A program made the position numbers and the translations under genes. A model generated the notes under the pieces. The model was not told the DNA's origin. It saw only the letters and a list, made by a program, of their open reading frames with translations, and searched no databases. From Penelope pileata (taxonomy: Eukaryota > Chordata > Aves > Galliformes > Cracidae): 64,000 nt of DNA. Position 1 is the first letter of the stretch, and each line of letters starts with the position of its first letter. Shown here piece by piece: positions 1 to 12,200 of this stretch. The stretch lies in NCBI GenBank assembly GCA_013396635.1, contig WBMW01003969.1, forward strand, positions 703,426 to 767,425, written 5' to 3'.

Positions 1-289
1 AATAATATGAGGAGGCTGGAGGCCATCTAATCTAGCTTTACGATCAGAGCAGGGGCAAACTTCAAAGCAAGGGGCCTTGAGTAGTTGAAATTTTTATATA
101 TCTCTAGGGAACTTCCTAGGCAACCTAACCTGTTCCTGTGCTCGCCATTTTCATTGGGATTTTTTTTTTCCCTTGTATCTAGTTGGAACTTCCTGCACAG
201 CAGCTTGGGACTGCTGCCTTTCTTTTGCTGTGCAATTTCTGTAACTCCACATTTCATGTCTGAAGGCAGCTACTAGATGGCCACCAACA

Positions 290-660
290 GACCTCTTGTT
301 CCACCGTGATCTTCTCCAGGCTGGACACATGAAGCTCCCTCAGCTTCTCCTTACACATAAGGAGCTGCAGTGCTCGAACCATGCTAGCAGCTTTCTGCTG
401 GACTCTCTCTTGTTTATTAATAGCTCTCACATGGTGGGCCCCAAAGCTGAACAGAACAATCCAGATACAGCTTGGAGTGCAGGTGTAGGAGAGAACCATC
501 ACGTCTTTTGCCCTTGGTGCATGCACTCTTCTAAACGCAGCCCATAATGCTGTTAAGTCTTTGTTAGCATAGGGACATGCTTCTGGCTCCGTTCCGCTTC
601 CCATCCATCAACAGCCCCAGGGCCTTTTCTGCAGAGCTCACATCTGATGTTGCATGCACG
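290..660 (-). repeat. CR1-like LINE fragment (minus)
   Basis: The plus strand reads CTCCAGGCTGGACACATGAA, GCTCCCTCAGCTTCTCCTT and GCTGGACTCTCTCTTG, then a decayed 'pages' of phrases near 480-580. This is the complement of the region upstream of the CR1 3' end, where bird copies have CTCCAGGCTGAACAGCCCCAG, CTCAGCCTCTCC and CTGGACTCTCTCC. It is diverged and lacks the 3' terminal repeat, so the limits are approximate. Confidence 0.6.
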
Positions 661-2329
661 TGTACTTCCACAAATGCAAGATTTTCCATTGGTCTTTGCT
701 GAGTGCATAAAAAGTTTTTGGGAAACAATGCAATAACATAAAGAATTGCTTGTTTTTTGAACGCCTCAGGAGCATGAAGTCTGCGGGTGGATCTGTAGAG
801 CTGACAGGTGACAAGATGCTTAGGGAGCATCTCACAGCAGGGTTGTTCTCTACGGTGTTGTCTTACTGAAGAATTGCTAGAAGTCATTGTCCTAAGAAAA
901 AAATGGTAACGTGAATGGTTAGAAATCATCATGACCAGAGAGTATTTACCTGTGAATTCTGAAAGGACCCCGTGAGGGTACTTCTGTCATGCTAGCCCCG
1001 TATAATTATCATTAGTAATCAGTAAACACGCAGATAAATGCGATAATAAGAAGGCCCTAATGCTTTTCTGGAAGGAGGGGAAAAGTTAGGAAGTCGTGTC
1101 TTTTCAAAGTCATGCTTTGAAAGGATCAACAAGCGTGTGGATAAGGGTTATCTAATCAGTGTGATGTCCTTGGATTTGGTGAAAGCAATGGCAAAAAAAC
1201 CCAACCCTTTATCATGGGCTTTAATCAGCCTGTTAAAGAAACGAAGGTGTCGGAGAATGGGACAGACCTCCCATGGATTAATAATTGGTGAAATCCAAAC
1301 CAGATATAACGAGGACCCGAAGAGAGCTATTATCACTCAGAAAAATAACTGAAGTTACTACAGGTTGTGTTGTGAAAACTTGAAATCAGTGTCTGTTGGG
1401 GAACAAGCAAATTTTAAGAATTATTTGGAAAGGAACAGAATAAGGTAGAAAATATGCTGTGGAGTTACACAGTAACGTATTGCATCCCTTTGTCATGAGT
1501 AATGTGTCTGTCCCTGTCCCCTGCATAAACAAGTCTCAAAGGGTAGGAGAGCCAGAAGGTGCATACAGCAGGAACCATCAAAGGTAAGGAAAGGGCTCTG
1601 TAAAATGAGAAGTCAAGCAGATGAGGAGTCTTAACTTTAGAAGCAGCTCTTTAGTTACAGCTCTTACACTGGAAATGTAAGGCCCAGGTTGCTTTCTTGT
1701 TTTTCAAGCAATGAGAAGGCTTAAAAAAAGGAAGCTGAGCAGGAGATACTGAAGCACTTGTAGTTGGAGTAGCTTATATTGTTTAAGGCATTCTGGAAGA
1801 AGGAAGACAAAAAAAAAACCCAAAAAAACGGTGATAGTGATGGCTGTACTTGGAAGGAACGGGAAGGCATAACAGACTTGTGTGAGAAGTTAGATAGCTG
1901 CTGACTCTATGAAAGAGCATTTGAAAGTTGGTTGTTACGTGGGAGAATGACTTGCTGTGGCATCCTGTGCAGGTCGTGGGACTGGGGATGGATTCTGGTG
2001 TGAAGCTGCCGGGTTGTCACAGTGTAGTCATGGCAGCTAGAAGTACAAGCCTTAGGGAAAGCAGGGACTTGAGATTTGAGCCGTCTCCAGCTTTCTGCTG
2101 AACACCTGTATGTAAGAGGGATGGACTGAATAGGGACCTTCCTGATAGAACCGTTGTAAACATATTTAATTATTGTCTCTGCACCGAATAGTGGGAAGAA
2201 GAAGGGGGACGGGAGTTCTGCCGTGACTTCATTGGCCCCTTTAAAAGAGATCTGAGGGAAAGAGCTCTCAAGCCTATCACCTTGTTTGCCCCCTGATTCT
2301 TTTCCAGTTCCTGGTGGTTTTGCTTTGCT

Positions 2330-2396
2330 TTTTTTGTTGTTGTTGCTTGTTTTGGTTTTTGGTTTTGTGTGTGTGTGTTTTGTTTCGTTTTGTTTT
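2330..2396. repeat. T/G-rich simple sequence
   Basis: TTGTTGTTG, TGTGTGTGTG and TTTTGTTTCGTTTTG tracts lie in the TFDP1 intron. Confidence 0.8.
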
Positions 2397-3108
2397 TGAA
2401 GACTCTGGCATGGAACATCACTAAGGATACCTGATGTAGTATTTTTGTCTTATGGGGCCAAGACTTAACTATCGGTGGTGACTGTGGACAGCTTAGGAGC
2501 AGGAAAAGAGCAGCTTTCCCTGCAGGGTTGGTCTGCTTTGTTGCATGTGTTTTGCTCAAATACTGGCTTCTTGTAGGCTTTGGTTCCTTAATTCCCTTCA
2601 GCTGGGAGGGATCTCCTGGGAGAAAGTGGAAAGGTTGGAAATATCCCATTGGAAAGGCCTGTTACTAACCAAATTTATCTCTTGTAGAGCAGCATGCCTC
2701 GGAAGAGTATGTCAGACGCTGGGGAGTTGGGCATGATTTTTGCGTGGTTTGAGAAAAGGTTTCAGTAGCTACAATGGAAAAGGGGTTGAAGGGGTGGGAA
2801 ATAGGGCTTCTGTCAGATACCTGTTAGCTCTGCTACTGCGCTTTGAGGGAAGAAATGGACTGTAAGGAATTAAAGCATGCACGTACTAGATTGCTGAGCT
2901 GGTTACACAGGAGGAAGTTTAGAAAAATATACTATGAATCTTAATTTCTTTTTTTGCTTCAAATGCATAAATGCTACCTATATATAGGCTCTCTGTGGAG
3001 CTTAGAACTAGTTTCTATTAATAGGCTTTGATAATATTGATGAAACTGGAGTTGCTAAAATAATCCCATGTGGCTGACATGAAGATTTCTACTTCTGTTT
3101 GTTTTTAG

Positions 3109-3215
3109 GAGTTGTTTCTCTATTGGCTGTTCATCCCTCTACAGTAAATACGCTCGGAAAACAGCTCCTGCCAAAAACATTTGGACAGTCTAATGTCAAC
3201 ATTGCACAGCAAGTG
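3109..3215 (+). CDS. TFDP1: TFDP1 coding exon: N-terminal region, first in window
   Basis: The acceptor is TTTTTAG at 3102-3108 and the donor GTAAGG follows 3215. The exon opens with two bases (GA) that complete a glycine started in the previous exon, then encodes VVSLLAVHPSTVN...NIAQQV, about residues 28-62. This is the N-terminal segment ahead of the DNA-binding domain. Human DP1 has the same segment with small changes such as VN-P-LGKQ against VN-T-LGKQ here. The frame stays open past the donor for some 70 codons, but that read-through has no likeness to DP proteins. Confidence 0.93.
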
Positions 3216-6200
3216 GTAAGGAGACGTGGCTTTTTTATTTACACATGCAGTAAATCTGAGTTGTCGACTGATGTTCAGTATCACTTGTCACGTGCAGATT
3301 GTCTAAATGTTTCTAATTTTAATAGACTTACTGCCTTAGAACCAATGTGCTTTTGCAGAAAGAATGGTGAAGGTGACTGTCAAAGCAACATGCAGGTACC
3401 TGAATATTCAGGTTGCTTTTGCTTTTGTTAGTATTGCCACTTCTAGTAAGCGGCTCTTTCAGATTCTGCTTTGAAATCTCTCAAAGGGACATGTAAATGA
3501 TTCCATTAGTACATTTTTATTGAGATTGAAGTCAGGTGGAACAAAATTGAAAGCAATACTGCATTTTTTTTATGCTGAAATTGGATATCCTTTTACTGTT
3601 GCTTTGTGTGAGATGTGTGAAATAAGAGGATTCAAGGACTCATTAAATACAATAGGTGATACTCAGCTTATAAAAAGTCACTTCTGTAGTGATCAAAATT
3701 AAAATCTGATGATGTCAAAAGAGTTGGTCTCAATTCATCCCATGGAAAGCAACTGTAATATATAAACATCCGGTATTTAATTTCGTCAGTTTTTTGGGTT
3801 TCTTGATACAAAAGCAATTTGCCATCTCCCTTTCCCAGCTGGAAGCTCTAAGGAGTGAGACTGCCTAGATCTATAAATTGTACCATTTCAATTGCACAGA
3901 GGTTATGAAAAGTCTAGTGGCTCTGCAGTGTAACTGCTTATTAACTATGCTTTGTTACCGTGCTCGCATAACTCCTCTGGTATAACTGATGCTTTGAAGA
4001 GTGCAGTGAGGGGGAGGAACAAAAACAAAACCAACCAACCGAAAAAAAAACCCACAAAGCAACAACAAAAAACCCACAAACCCCTCCATCCACCCCTGTT
4101 CTTAATTGCGATATCACCATGTAAACTACATTCAAGTCTTGAGCTTCACGTAGTTTGAAGATTCCCATCTGAGACAGACTGAAGGTCGTTGAGTAATGAA
4201 CTGTCAGTAAAATTGCAGATTATTCCTTGTACTGTATTTCCAGTGGCAGTGGAGAATTAACTGCCTCCAGCGATCGCTTGGAAGGTAGAGTTTATTAAAA
4301 GGAATTTGACTGAAGTTGCCTCTTCAGCAGATGTTTTATCAATAAATGAGCAAACAAGGAAGTACAGAGTTGTTAGACGTTCTTTTAATTTAAATTGAGT
4401 GACTAGCAATGGGGGGAGAATGTTTTTTTCCTACAGATCATTATGGCACCGAGTGTCCCTTCTGGGCATTGTTGTGAGGCTGTATACATGAGTTTAATGT
4501 TGAAAATGAAATGTTCTTTTTGGTAACTTATAGAACTTTTTCTTAAAATATCAAAACCATGGTTTGAAAATGAAATGGCAGACTATCTGATGCCTTTTTA
4601 AACTTCCAAGGTTGAGTAAATAAATGCTTACAGCTGTGTGTGTGTACGTAATTTATGTATGTATGAACTGTTGTGTCTTTCATCACTTGTTTAAACTGAC
4701 AAATGCTCATATGTTTCTAATTTTGCACAGTAAAATTATTAAAAATCTTGATTCTGAAATAACTGCTCTTAATGGTGTCTTTGTTAGTGTGGTCACTGTG
4801 AAATTCACATTTGCACTAAGGAATTCTTCAGCACTTTGTCTTATTCTGAATATTTTAATCTATAAAAATGTTTAATGAAATAAGGGGCCATATCAGAGCA
4901 TATTTGTATTGGCTTTTAGTACAAAATTAGATGCTTAGTTGTTTGTCACTATGGAAAAGATGGAGTTTTTATTTTATGTGTATATTGAGAGAGATCTTTG
5001 GATAAATTGATGCTGACGTTATGATCCAAAAGGATAGGAATAAAAAGCTAGAACCCTGAAAACTGAGGAGGTAATTTTTCTGCCAATAAACAAAATGACC
5101 TTGGGGAACAGAATCGAGGAGTTTGCTTGTGACCCTGCTCAACTTTCTAACCTTTGACCATTAAAACCATTTTTCTGATACTTAAATGCTTCATTTTCTG
5201 AGCTTGTGTTCTTTGTCCAGTTGGCACAATTTTGGTTTTTTAGCAGAAAAATTTACACTGAGACGGCACTGTTTAGTGAAGTGGATTGTGAAGACTGTTT
5301 TAACTGTTCTTTTCCATTTTCCTGGTCCTACTGATTCTTAAGGAAACTGAATTGTAACCTTGTTTTCTTTATAAATCAGGAAAATGTAGAGAAGCAGCAG
5401 ACACTTCTTTTTCTACTTTGACTTCCTCATTCTTTGCCTCTCCCCTCCCTGTTTTCCCTAAAATTCCATTTATATCTGTTCTGTTATCCTCTGTGATTCC
5501 ATCCGTAAGCTTTTGTTTTAGGATATTCCCAGTGTCCGGTGACTTAATACTGCTGAACTCTTACAGTGTTCTTTTCATTCAAAGTCACAATCCTTTATGA
5601 ACGTGTGAGAAGAAGTTTGGGTTATCAGCATTTTTTTAAGGGGCTGATAGTAATACCCTGTAGTCCTTGGGAAGAACCTGAACTTCTAGACTGTAGGGTC
5701 TGCCTTAAAATCAGTATGTACTTGTTTGGCTTTGAATAAGGCATTATGTACAGAGAGCCTCTCTGGTAAGGAGTTTTCACTCAGTTATGAGTAGAGGCTC
5801 ACAAGTTATTTCTGGAATTCTGGAGTATTTCTGCAATTCATGTCCATGAAATAATGAAAAGAAATCTTAGATGTTTAGAAACAGTGTAATACAGGTATTG
5901 GTGGGTGACCTGCTTTGGGTTAAGGTACAAATTCTAAGCCTCTGTGGCTGTCGTTGTATTTAAAAGCTGGTATAGATGCAACTGTCAGCAAAACAAGAAA
6001 ATCACTGATCTTTCTTCTTAGTTGTAAATATGAGGGTAATTAGACTTCAAATGGTTATTAAAGAACAAAACAGCAAGCAACCCTGCTACATTGAAGAAGT
6101 TCATTTTTGTCCATGAATTTCTATAGAAAAATAGCACAGTCTTAACAACTGATTGTTCATTATACGAAGACTTTTCAACATGTGCAAGGAATATCAGTCT

Positions 6201-9200
6201 TTTTAAGGATACTGCTTGTTTTTCTAAGTTTCCCTGTACCTCAGATATCATTTGCATCATACATGAACTTATATCTGAGACACATTCTTTATGTGAAAGT
6301 GTGGGCTTTTTAAAGGTGTAACATTAAAGCCTATTATTCTGGTTAGTTTGCAGACTTCTGTGAGATGGAGTGCTGAGCAGGTTTTCAATTTACTAAACAG
6401 ACTCAGTTTTCCACTCTAGCCTGTGGTTTTATCCATCCATCCATTTACTTTGTCCTGCTGAATGTTTAACAACCCTGCTGAGCACAGTAGATTTCCAGCA
6501 TTTGCTGCTGCCAACTGCTTTGGTTTTTTTGCTCTGAGCTTTGTAATTCTGCTCCCTCCCCTTTACTGGCTTGGCCTCTCAACTGACTGCGCAATCTTAG
6601 AAATTCTAGATGTGGCACCAGGGTGATGTTTGTGGGATTGGGAAGCTGGGGCATAGAGTGGGACCCTCTTAATTTTAACCTCCACAAGCAAGATTTTAAA
6701 TTAGCTCTGCCAGTCCTCTGTAGCTGCCTCTTAAGGAATGAAAATTGGCTACCAGCTTTCCTCTGTTCTCTCTGTTGTCTGTGTTAGGTGAATGGCACAC
6801 TGGCAGTCTTTGTGGCATTCTGAGATGTTGGTGAACCATGAGGGCAGCCTGGTCTTATGGGAGGTGTCCTTGCCCATGGCAGGGGGGTTGGAACAAGATG
6901 ACCTCTGAGGTCCCTTCCAACCTGAACCATTCTATGATTTTCCAGCAATCAAAAAATGTTGTGACAAACCTCTGGGTTAATTTAGAAAGGTGACTCGATA
7001 TAAAGAGACAGTATTTGGGAAGAAATGCAGCTGAAATAATGATAGTCACCGGACTATCTTTTTCATTCTGCATTTAAACATTATTCACATTTTTCTTTAA
7101 CTTTCACGTGTAACATGTTTGAAGTTTTTAGTTTTGTTTTACTTTTGCTAAATTATTAAAGATAGCCAGGGGAATGCACTTAAAATTTTGTTGGTGAGGC
7201 AGACCTTGTCTGTGCAGGAAAATATGGGAAGCTTGTGAGTGGTTACAAAGTTTAGGCTCATTTGAAGTTTGTTTTACTTACCTTGGTCAGGGATGCGACC
7301 TACTGTTTCCATTGGGAGGTAAATGTACCCCCAAAATACATTTCCATTTCTACCAAATGGAAAACTGTACAGTATAATTTTGTTTTCCTAACTCTGCATT
7401 CTCTAGAAAGTTACGTCTGTAAAACTTCAGAGATAAAAACATCATCTGCAGAACTGAGAGCTTACCTGCCCCCAGTTTCGCAGATGAGGAGAGCATGGCT
7501 CTGCGAATGGATTACTGGTAGCCAAATGAGCACATTTTCACAACTCTGTGCCTGTAAGCTGGAACACTGGCCAGCCAAGTCCGTGCTCATAACAAGTTCA
7601 GAATGGAATGCTTTTGTCTAAATAGGTCTTTCTCAGGGAGTGAGAAAGATGGCCTTTATTTTTTCATTTCTAACACACTAGTATTTTGGTTTTAGCTCTG
7701 TAGTGAAAGAGACTTGCCTGTAGGGGAGAACTTGGCCTTTCTTGCAGTGGCTCTCTGTTTTCTCTCAGCTTTTACTGATTTTCAAATCTTCTTGTTCAGT
7801 ACATTCATATTATAACTGTAAATTACTGCAGCTTCTTTAGATGTAGTCTGGTGGGTTTTTTTTTGTTTGGCTTTGATCTTGTCTGAATTAGGGTTGAACA
7901 ATCTTAAGAAATCCAGTGAACATGAAAAGCTCATTTAGGAAGGATAAAACATAAATGCTTATTAAGGAGTGCTTTAACTATGTAATGTGTGATCTGAAGG
8001 CTTTGTGCTAGTGTAAGTTGAAAGCATCTGTTAGAAGTGCATTGAAACACTTAATTCTTGGATAATGCATCGTAAATAATGCAGTATCTGAATATCTTGG
8101 GACACTTTTCATTACTTTCCTAATGATTTTATCTGTGTTGTAGGTTATCAGTACACCTCAGAGACCTTCAGCGCCAAATACTATCCTGGTAGGAAGTCCT
8201 CATACACCTAATACACATTTTGTATCACAGAACCAGACTGCAGATTCTTCGCCGTGGTCTGCTGGGTGAGCAAAATAAAAGTTACAAAAGATCAATAAAC
8301 TGCTTGGAACTTTTGTTGTAAATGTTTGCTATGATAGTGTATATGCTCTTTAGGCTAGTGGTGTGAAAAAGGCAGTCTATTTACCTTTAAATCAGGAGCA
8401 CTTCAAAGAGTACTGAATTTAAAATCAGATATCAGCACAAGAATGAATATCCCCTCATCTGTCATGAAAGCAACCAGAATGTTTTCTGTGAGCACTGACA
8501 GATATTCTCACATTACTTAAATTTAGAGAATTAGCTCCAGAAAGGGCATGGTAATTCATCTGACTTGGTTCAATTTTTAGTTTGGCGTTTCTATTTTACT
8601 GGGGTGTTTTTGAGAAAATAGAGTACACTTCAGATTGAATAATTATATCCTAAGTATCATTTGGGATAAGAATTAGATACCAGAAGAACACATTCATTGT
8701 GTCTTTTCTCATGCAACTTGTGTTTGTTTGTTTTTAAGGATCCCTTGTTAAATGTAGTTACTTTAAGACAAAATCTATCATCGGTGTCTCGTTAAACATA
8801 TAGAGCACAACTTTGGAATTATGATGCAGTTGAGAAATGAGATAAAGAGAAGCAAGAGGTTCCATTGTTGATACTAATTCTGTTGATACTTATTTCTCCT
8901 CAAGTTAAACAGAACTTTTTATTTAAAAGATGTGAAAAAAACTTCATTCTTGGATGTATTGCAACTTCGAAGCTTTCATAATAGCTTCATATACTGTGTA
9001 ACTCCAAGTCTGTTTTAGTAATAGTGTAATGCTTAGTGAGTTCAAACAATATCAGGCTTCATCTGTTCAGTCAGTATCAGACTTAAGTGTACCAATATTC
9101 AACCAGTGTAATCTTTTCTTGCCAAACTAGCTGAGCTATCTAAAATAAATAAGAAGTAATCTTTTGTAATTCACTTTCTTGCTTTAGCCTTTCCCCCATC

Positions 9201-12200
9201 CCCTTCTTGAAGACTCGAAGTTTTTCTTTACTGACTCTTTGAAGGAAGGAGTTGTTAAGCTATTATCTGCTACTGAAGCCAGCTGAGTTTTCAAAAGGAT
9301 GAGTTTGTGTTGTGTCTCAGCATCAAGATTATAGGATTGTTAATTACTGTGAATTTTAAGGAGGGGGGTCTCTATTAAAAAAAAAAAAAAAAAAGTTGGG
9401 AAGGGGTGAGGAGCAGAATGAAAGGGAAGACTTAGGTTTTTTTTACAACAGTATGCCTTAAGTATTCAAGTTCAAATCTTGAAATATATGTTATACGTAT
9501 ATTTAGGAAGCGGAACAAAAAAGGAGAGAAGAATGGCAAGGGTTTACGACATTTCTCTATGAAGGTTTGTGAGAAGGTACAAAGAAAAGGAACCACCTCA
9601 TACAATGAGGTGGCAGACGAGTTGGTTGCAGAATTCAGTACCACTGATAATCACATTTCACCAAATGAATCAGTAAGTATATGGGAGGTCAGTTACGTGT
9701 GAACTGAATGGGGGAAATTTCTTTTAGACTTAAATTTCTTTTGCTACTGCTAAATGAAACAGTTCAGATAATACTCAAGTTTTTTCAGGTGTTTTTGTCA
9801 CAGGTATGTTTTTTATTAATGCACTGTGTCTACAGCAGGCTTACGACCAGAAGAATATTAGACGACGTGTCTATGATGCCTTAAATGTTCTCATGGCCAT
9901 GAACATTATCTCTAAGGAGAAGAAGGAAATCAAATGGATAGGTCTGCCTACTAACTCGGCTCAGGAATGTCAGAATTTAGAGGTATGTTCCTAGGAAATT
10001 CACAGTGGATTTGTTTGAATAAAAGTTTAATTTTTTTTTTTATCTTACATGTATGTATGATCTTCTGGGATAAAAAGTAGAATAGTTTGGTCCCTCTTGA
10101 CTCCTTTTTTTAATTTGTATTTACAGAATACACATCCAAGCTTTCAGATTGCTTGAATTTTTATTTATTTATTTTTTTAAGTAATTTGTCTGCGTCAAAA
10201 GCACCTCTGGCACACAACACCTAAAATAATTGTGAAGTGGTTCTAATTGGAAGTTAATCAAAGTGAATGGTTAATGTGTATCTCCAGCATTACAGCAGTG
10301 GTGATCAAGAGTCAGGAAAAAAGACGAATAATACATCTGCAGTGATAGTTGTTACCTGTCAAACAGTAGATGCACACAGTGCTCCTTTGTTGTTGTAGGT
10401 CACATTTGTTTCTGATATTTGTCTTATGTGAATACATCAACGTTTTCTTACTGCAGGCCTTGGGATGGAATTGAGTTCTGGCAGTATTTTGCCATTGTGT
10501 TTATAAGTATCCTGAGAGTTTCAAGTTGATCTTTTTTGATCTCTCTCTCGACGTGTGATATTGCCAGTAATATTGGAGCAACAGAAAAATACTTGTGCCT
10601 CTTCCTGCTGAGCTTGATGCCATGACTGATAATATCCTAAAGAAGAACAGGGTAGTACTAGTACTGATGCAGAAGAAGCAACTTAGAGTTGTTCGTGAAG
10701 GTTCATGCATTTAAGATGGACAGACTGATAATTTCTGATATCAAGTGAGAAATTGTTAATTACAAGTCACAGGAGGAGAAAAGGGTTCTGTTAAGAGGTG
10801 ATAAAATATGTCCTGATAATGCAAAAAAGGTGTGTGTCTGTGTCTTGAAAGCACTGTAGTTGACGTGTATGTGATGGAAAAATATATCACGTGAATTGTG
10901 GTAAGTGTTTTTGGAAGGAGGCAGTTGTTTCTAAATTATAAGCACTGGACTTGGACTTTTTTGATCCCACTAATTTGCTGTAGCGTAGTGTGTGGGTTTT
11001 TTGTTTGCTTGTTTTGTTTGAGTGTTTGGTTTTTCAGCTTTTTCAACTGTGAATGTTTTTAATTTTTTCACCAAAATTGGGCAGAAAACTGAATTTACAT
11101 GAATTTTTAACTCCAGTCATTTGTTTTTATTTGCATATTTTAAGGACGTAAGAACAAAAATGTATCTTCAGATGAGTGGTCTTTCTATCCCAGTGTCTTG
11201 CTGGATGGTAGGACCTAGGAAGGAGTGTAAGATTAGAGGAAGTAATTAATGATGTATTCTCCTGTAACTTGTGGTTCAGGCACAACCTGAGACAGATAAA
11301 GTTTAATTCTATTTAATAGCCCTCAATTAATTTTGTATGAAGTTTGCCTTTAGCTTTTGTGAGTCTTTTGTTGCAGCAAGACTTCCAATTACATTATGAG
11401 TTTCTTATTACATACCGTCTTGTTTTAAACATACTCTACTTAGCTGATAATCCTCTGTTTTTGTTTTTTGATGGTTTTCTTTTTTCTTTTTTTTTTTTTG
11501 GAATTTATTTGTTTATTTTTTGTTTGAATTGGAAATGATGGTGGCCAAGTCATTCCATATTCACTTTCTCCATGTTACTCATGGTTTTTTAGATCTCTAC
11601 CCTGCTGCCCAGGGATATGGTGGAGTCACCATCCCTGGAGATCTCAAGAAGTTCATGGATGTGACACTGAGGGACATGAGTTACTGGGCATAGTGGTGAT
11701 GGGTTGACAGTTGGACTAGGTGATCTTAGAGGTCGTTTCCAGCCTTAATGATTCCACGATTCTACCCTGTTCTCCCACCTTATTTCATTCTTCTTTTGAA
11801 ATACTCCTAAATTACTCATTATTTCCTTGTATGGAATCTGTTCTGTACCGTTGGTTATCCTGATTTTATTTATTTGTGTGCTCTTTTTTCAAATAGGAAC
11901 ATAAGTCCTACAGAAGCCCGGATATAAACCTTCAGGGTTGACATACTGATGTAGTGATAGCTTTGTTCTCTGTTCCTTGCCTAATAATTAAAATTTTTGG
12001 CTATGTTCTGAGTTAATGTTCTTGTAGATACAAGATATGCAATTCAGAACTTGTTACTTTTTTCTAAAATTTGCATGAACGTGGTTGCAGTTTCTCACGC
12101 ATACCACCTTACATTTATGGAAATTAATTTTGAAGATTAAATCTCTCAGTACTACAAGACACTTCCCATGTGCTTTGTGATGAGCTCTACTCTTTTTACT

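Larger units (their letters stand above)
1..3108 (+). other. TFDP1: TFDP1 intron (3' part)
   Basis: Upstream of the first exon in the window. I looked for an exon coding the DP1 start (MAKDAGLIEANGELKVFIDQ) and found none. Contents are an old CR1 piece near 290-660, a G/T-rich simple tract at 2330-2396 and otherwise no feature. The open frame on the minus strand at 2170-2649 is a translation of the simple tract. Confidence 0.6.
3216..8143 (+). other. TFDP1: TFDP1 intron, 4.9 kb
   Basis: AT-rich intron with an A/C simple tract at 4019-4090 and a short CR1 3' end at 6840-6943. No extra exon or RNA gene was recognised. Confidence 0.7.

Noticed and set aside
2170..2649. 159-codon minus ORF in the TFDP1 intron
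   Set aside because: A run of Lys/Gln/Thr/Asn comes from a T/G simple tract.
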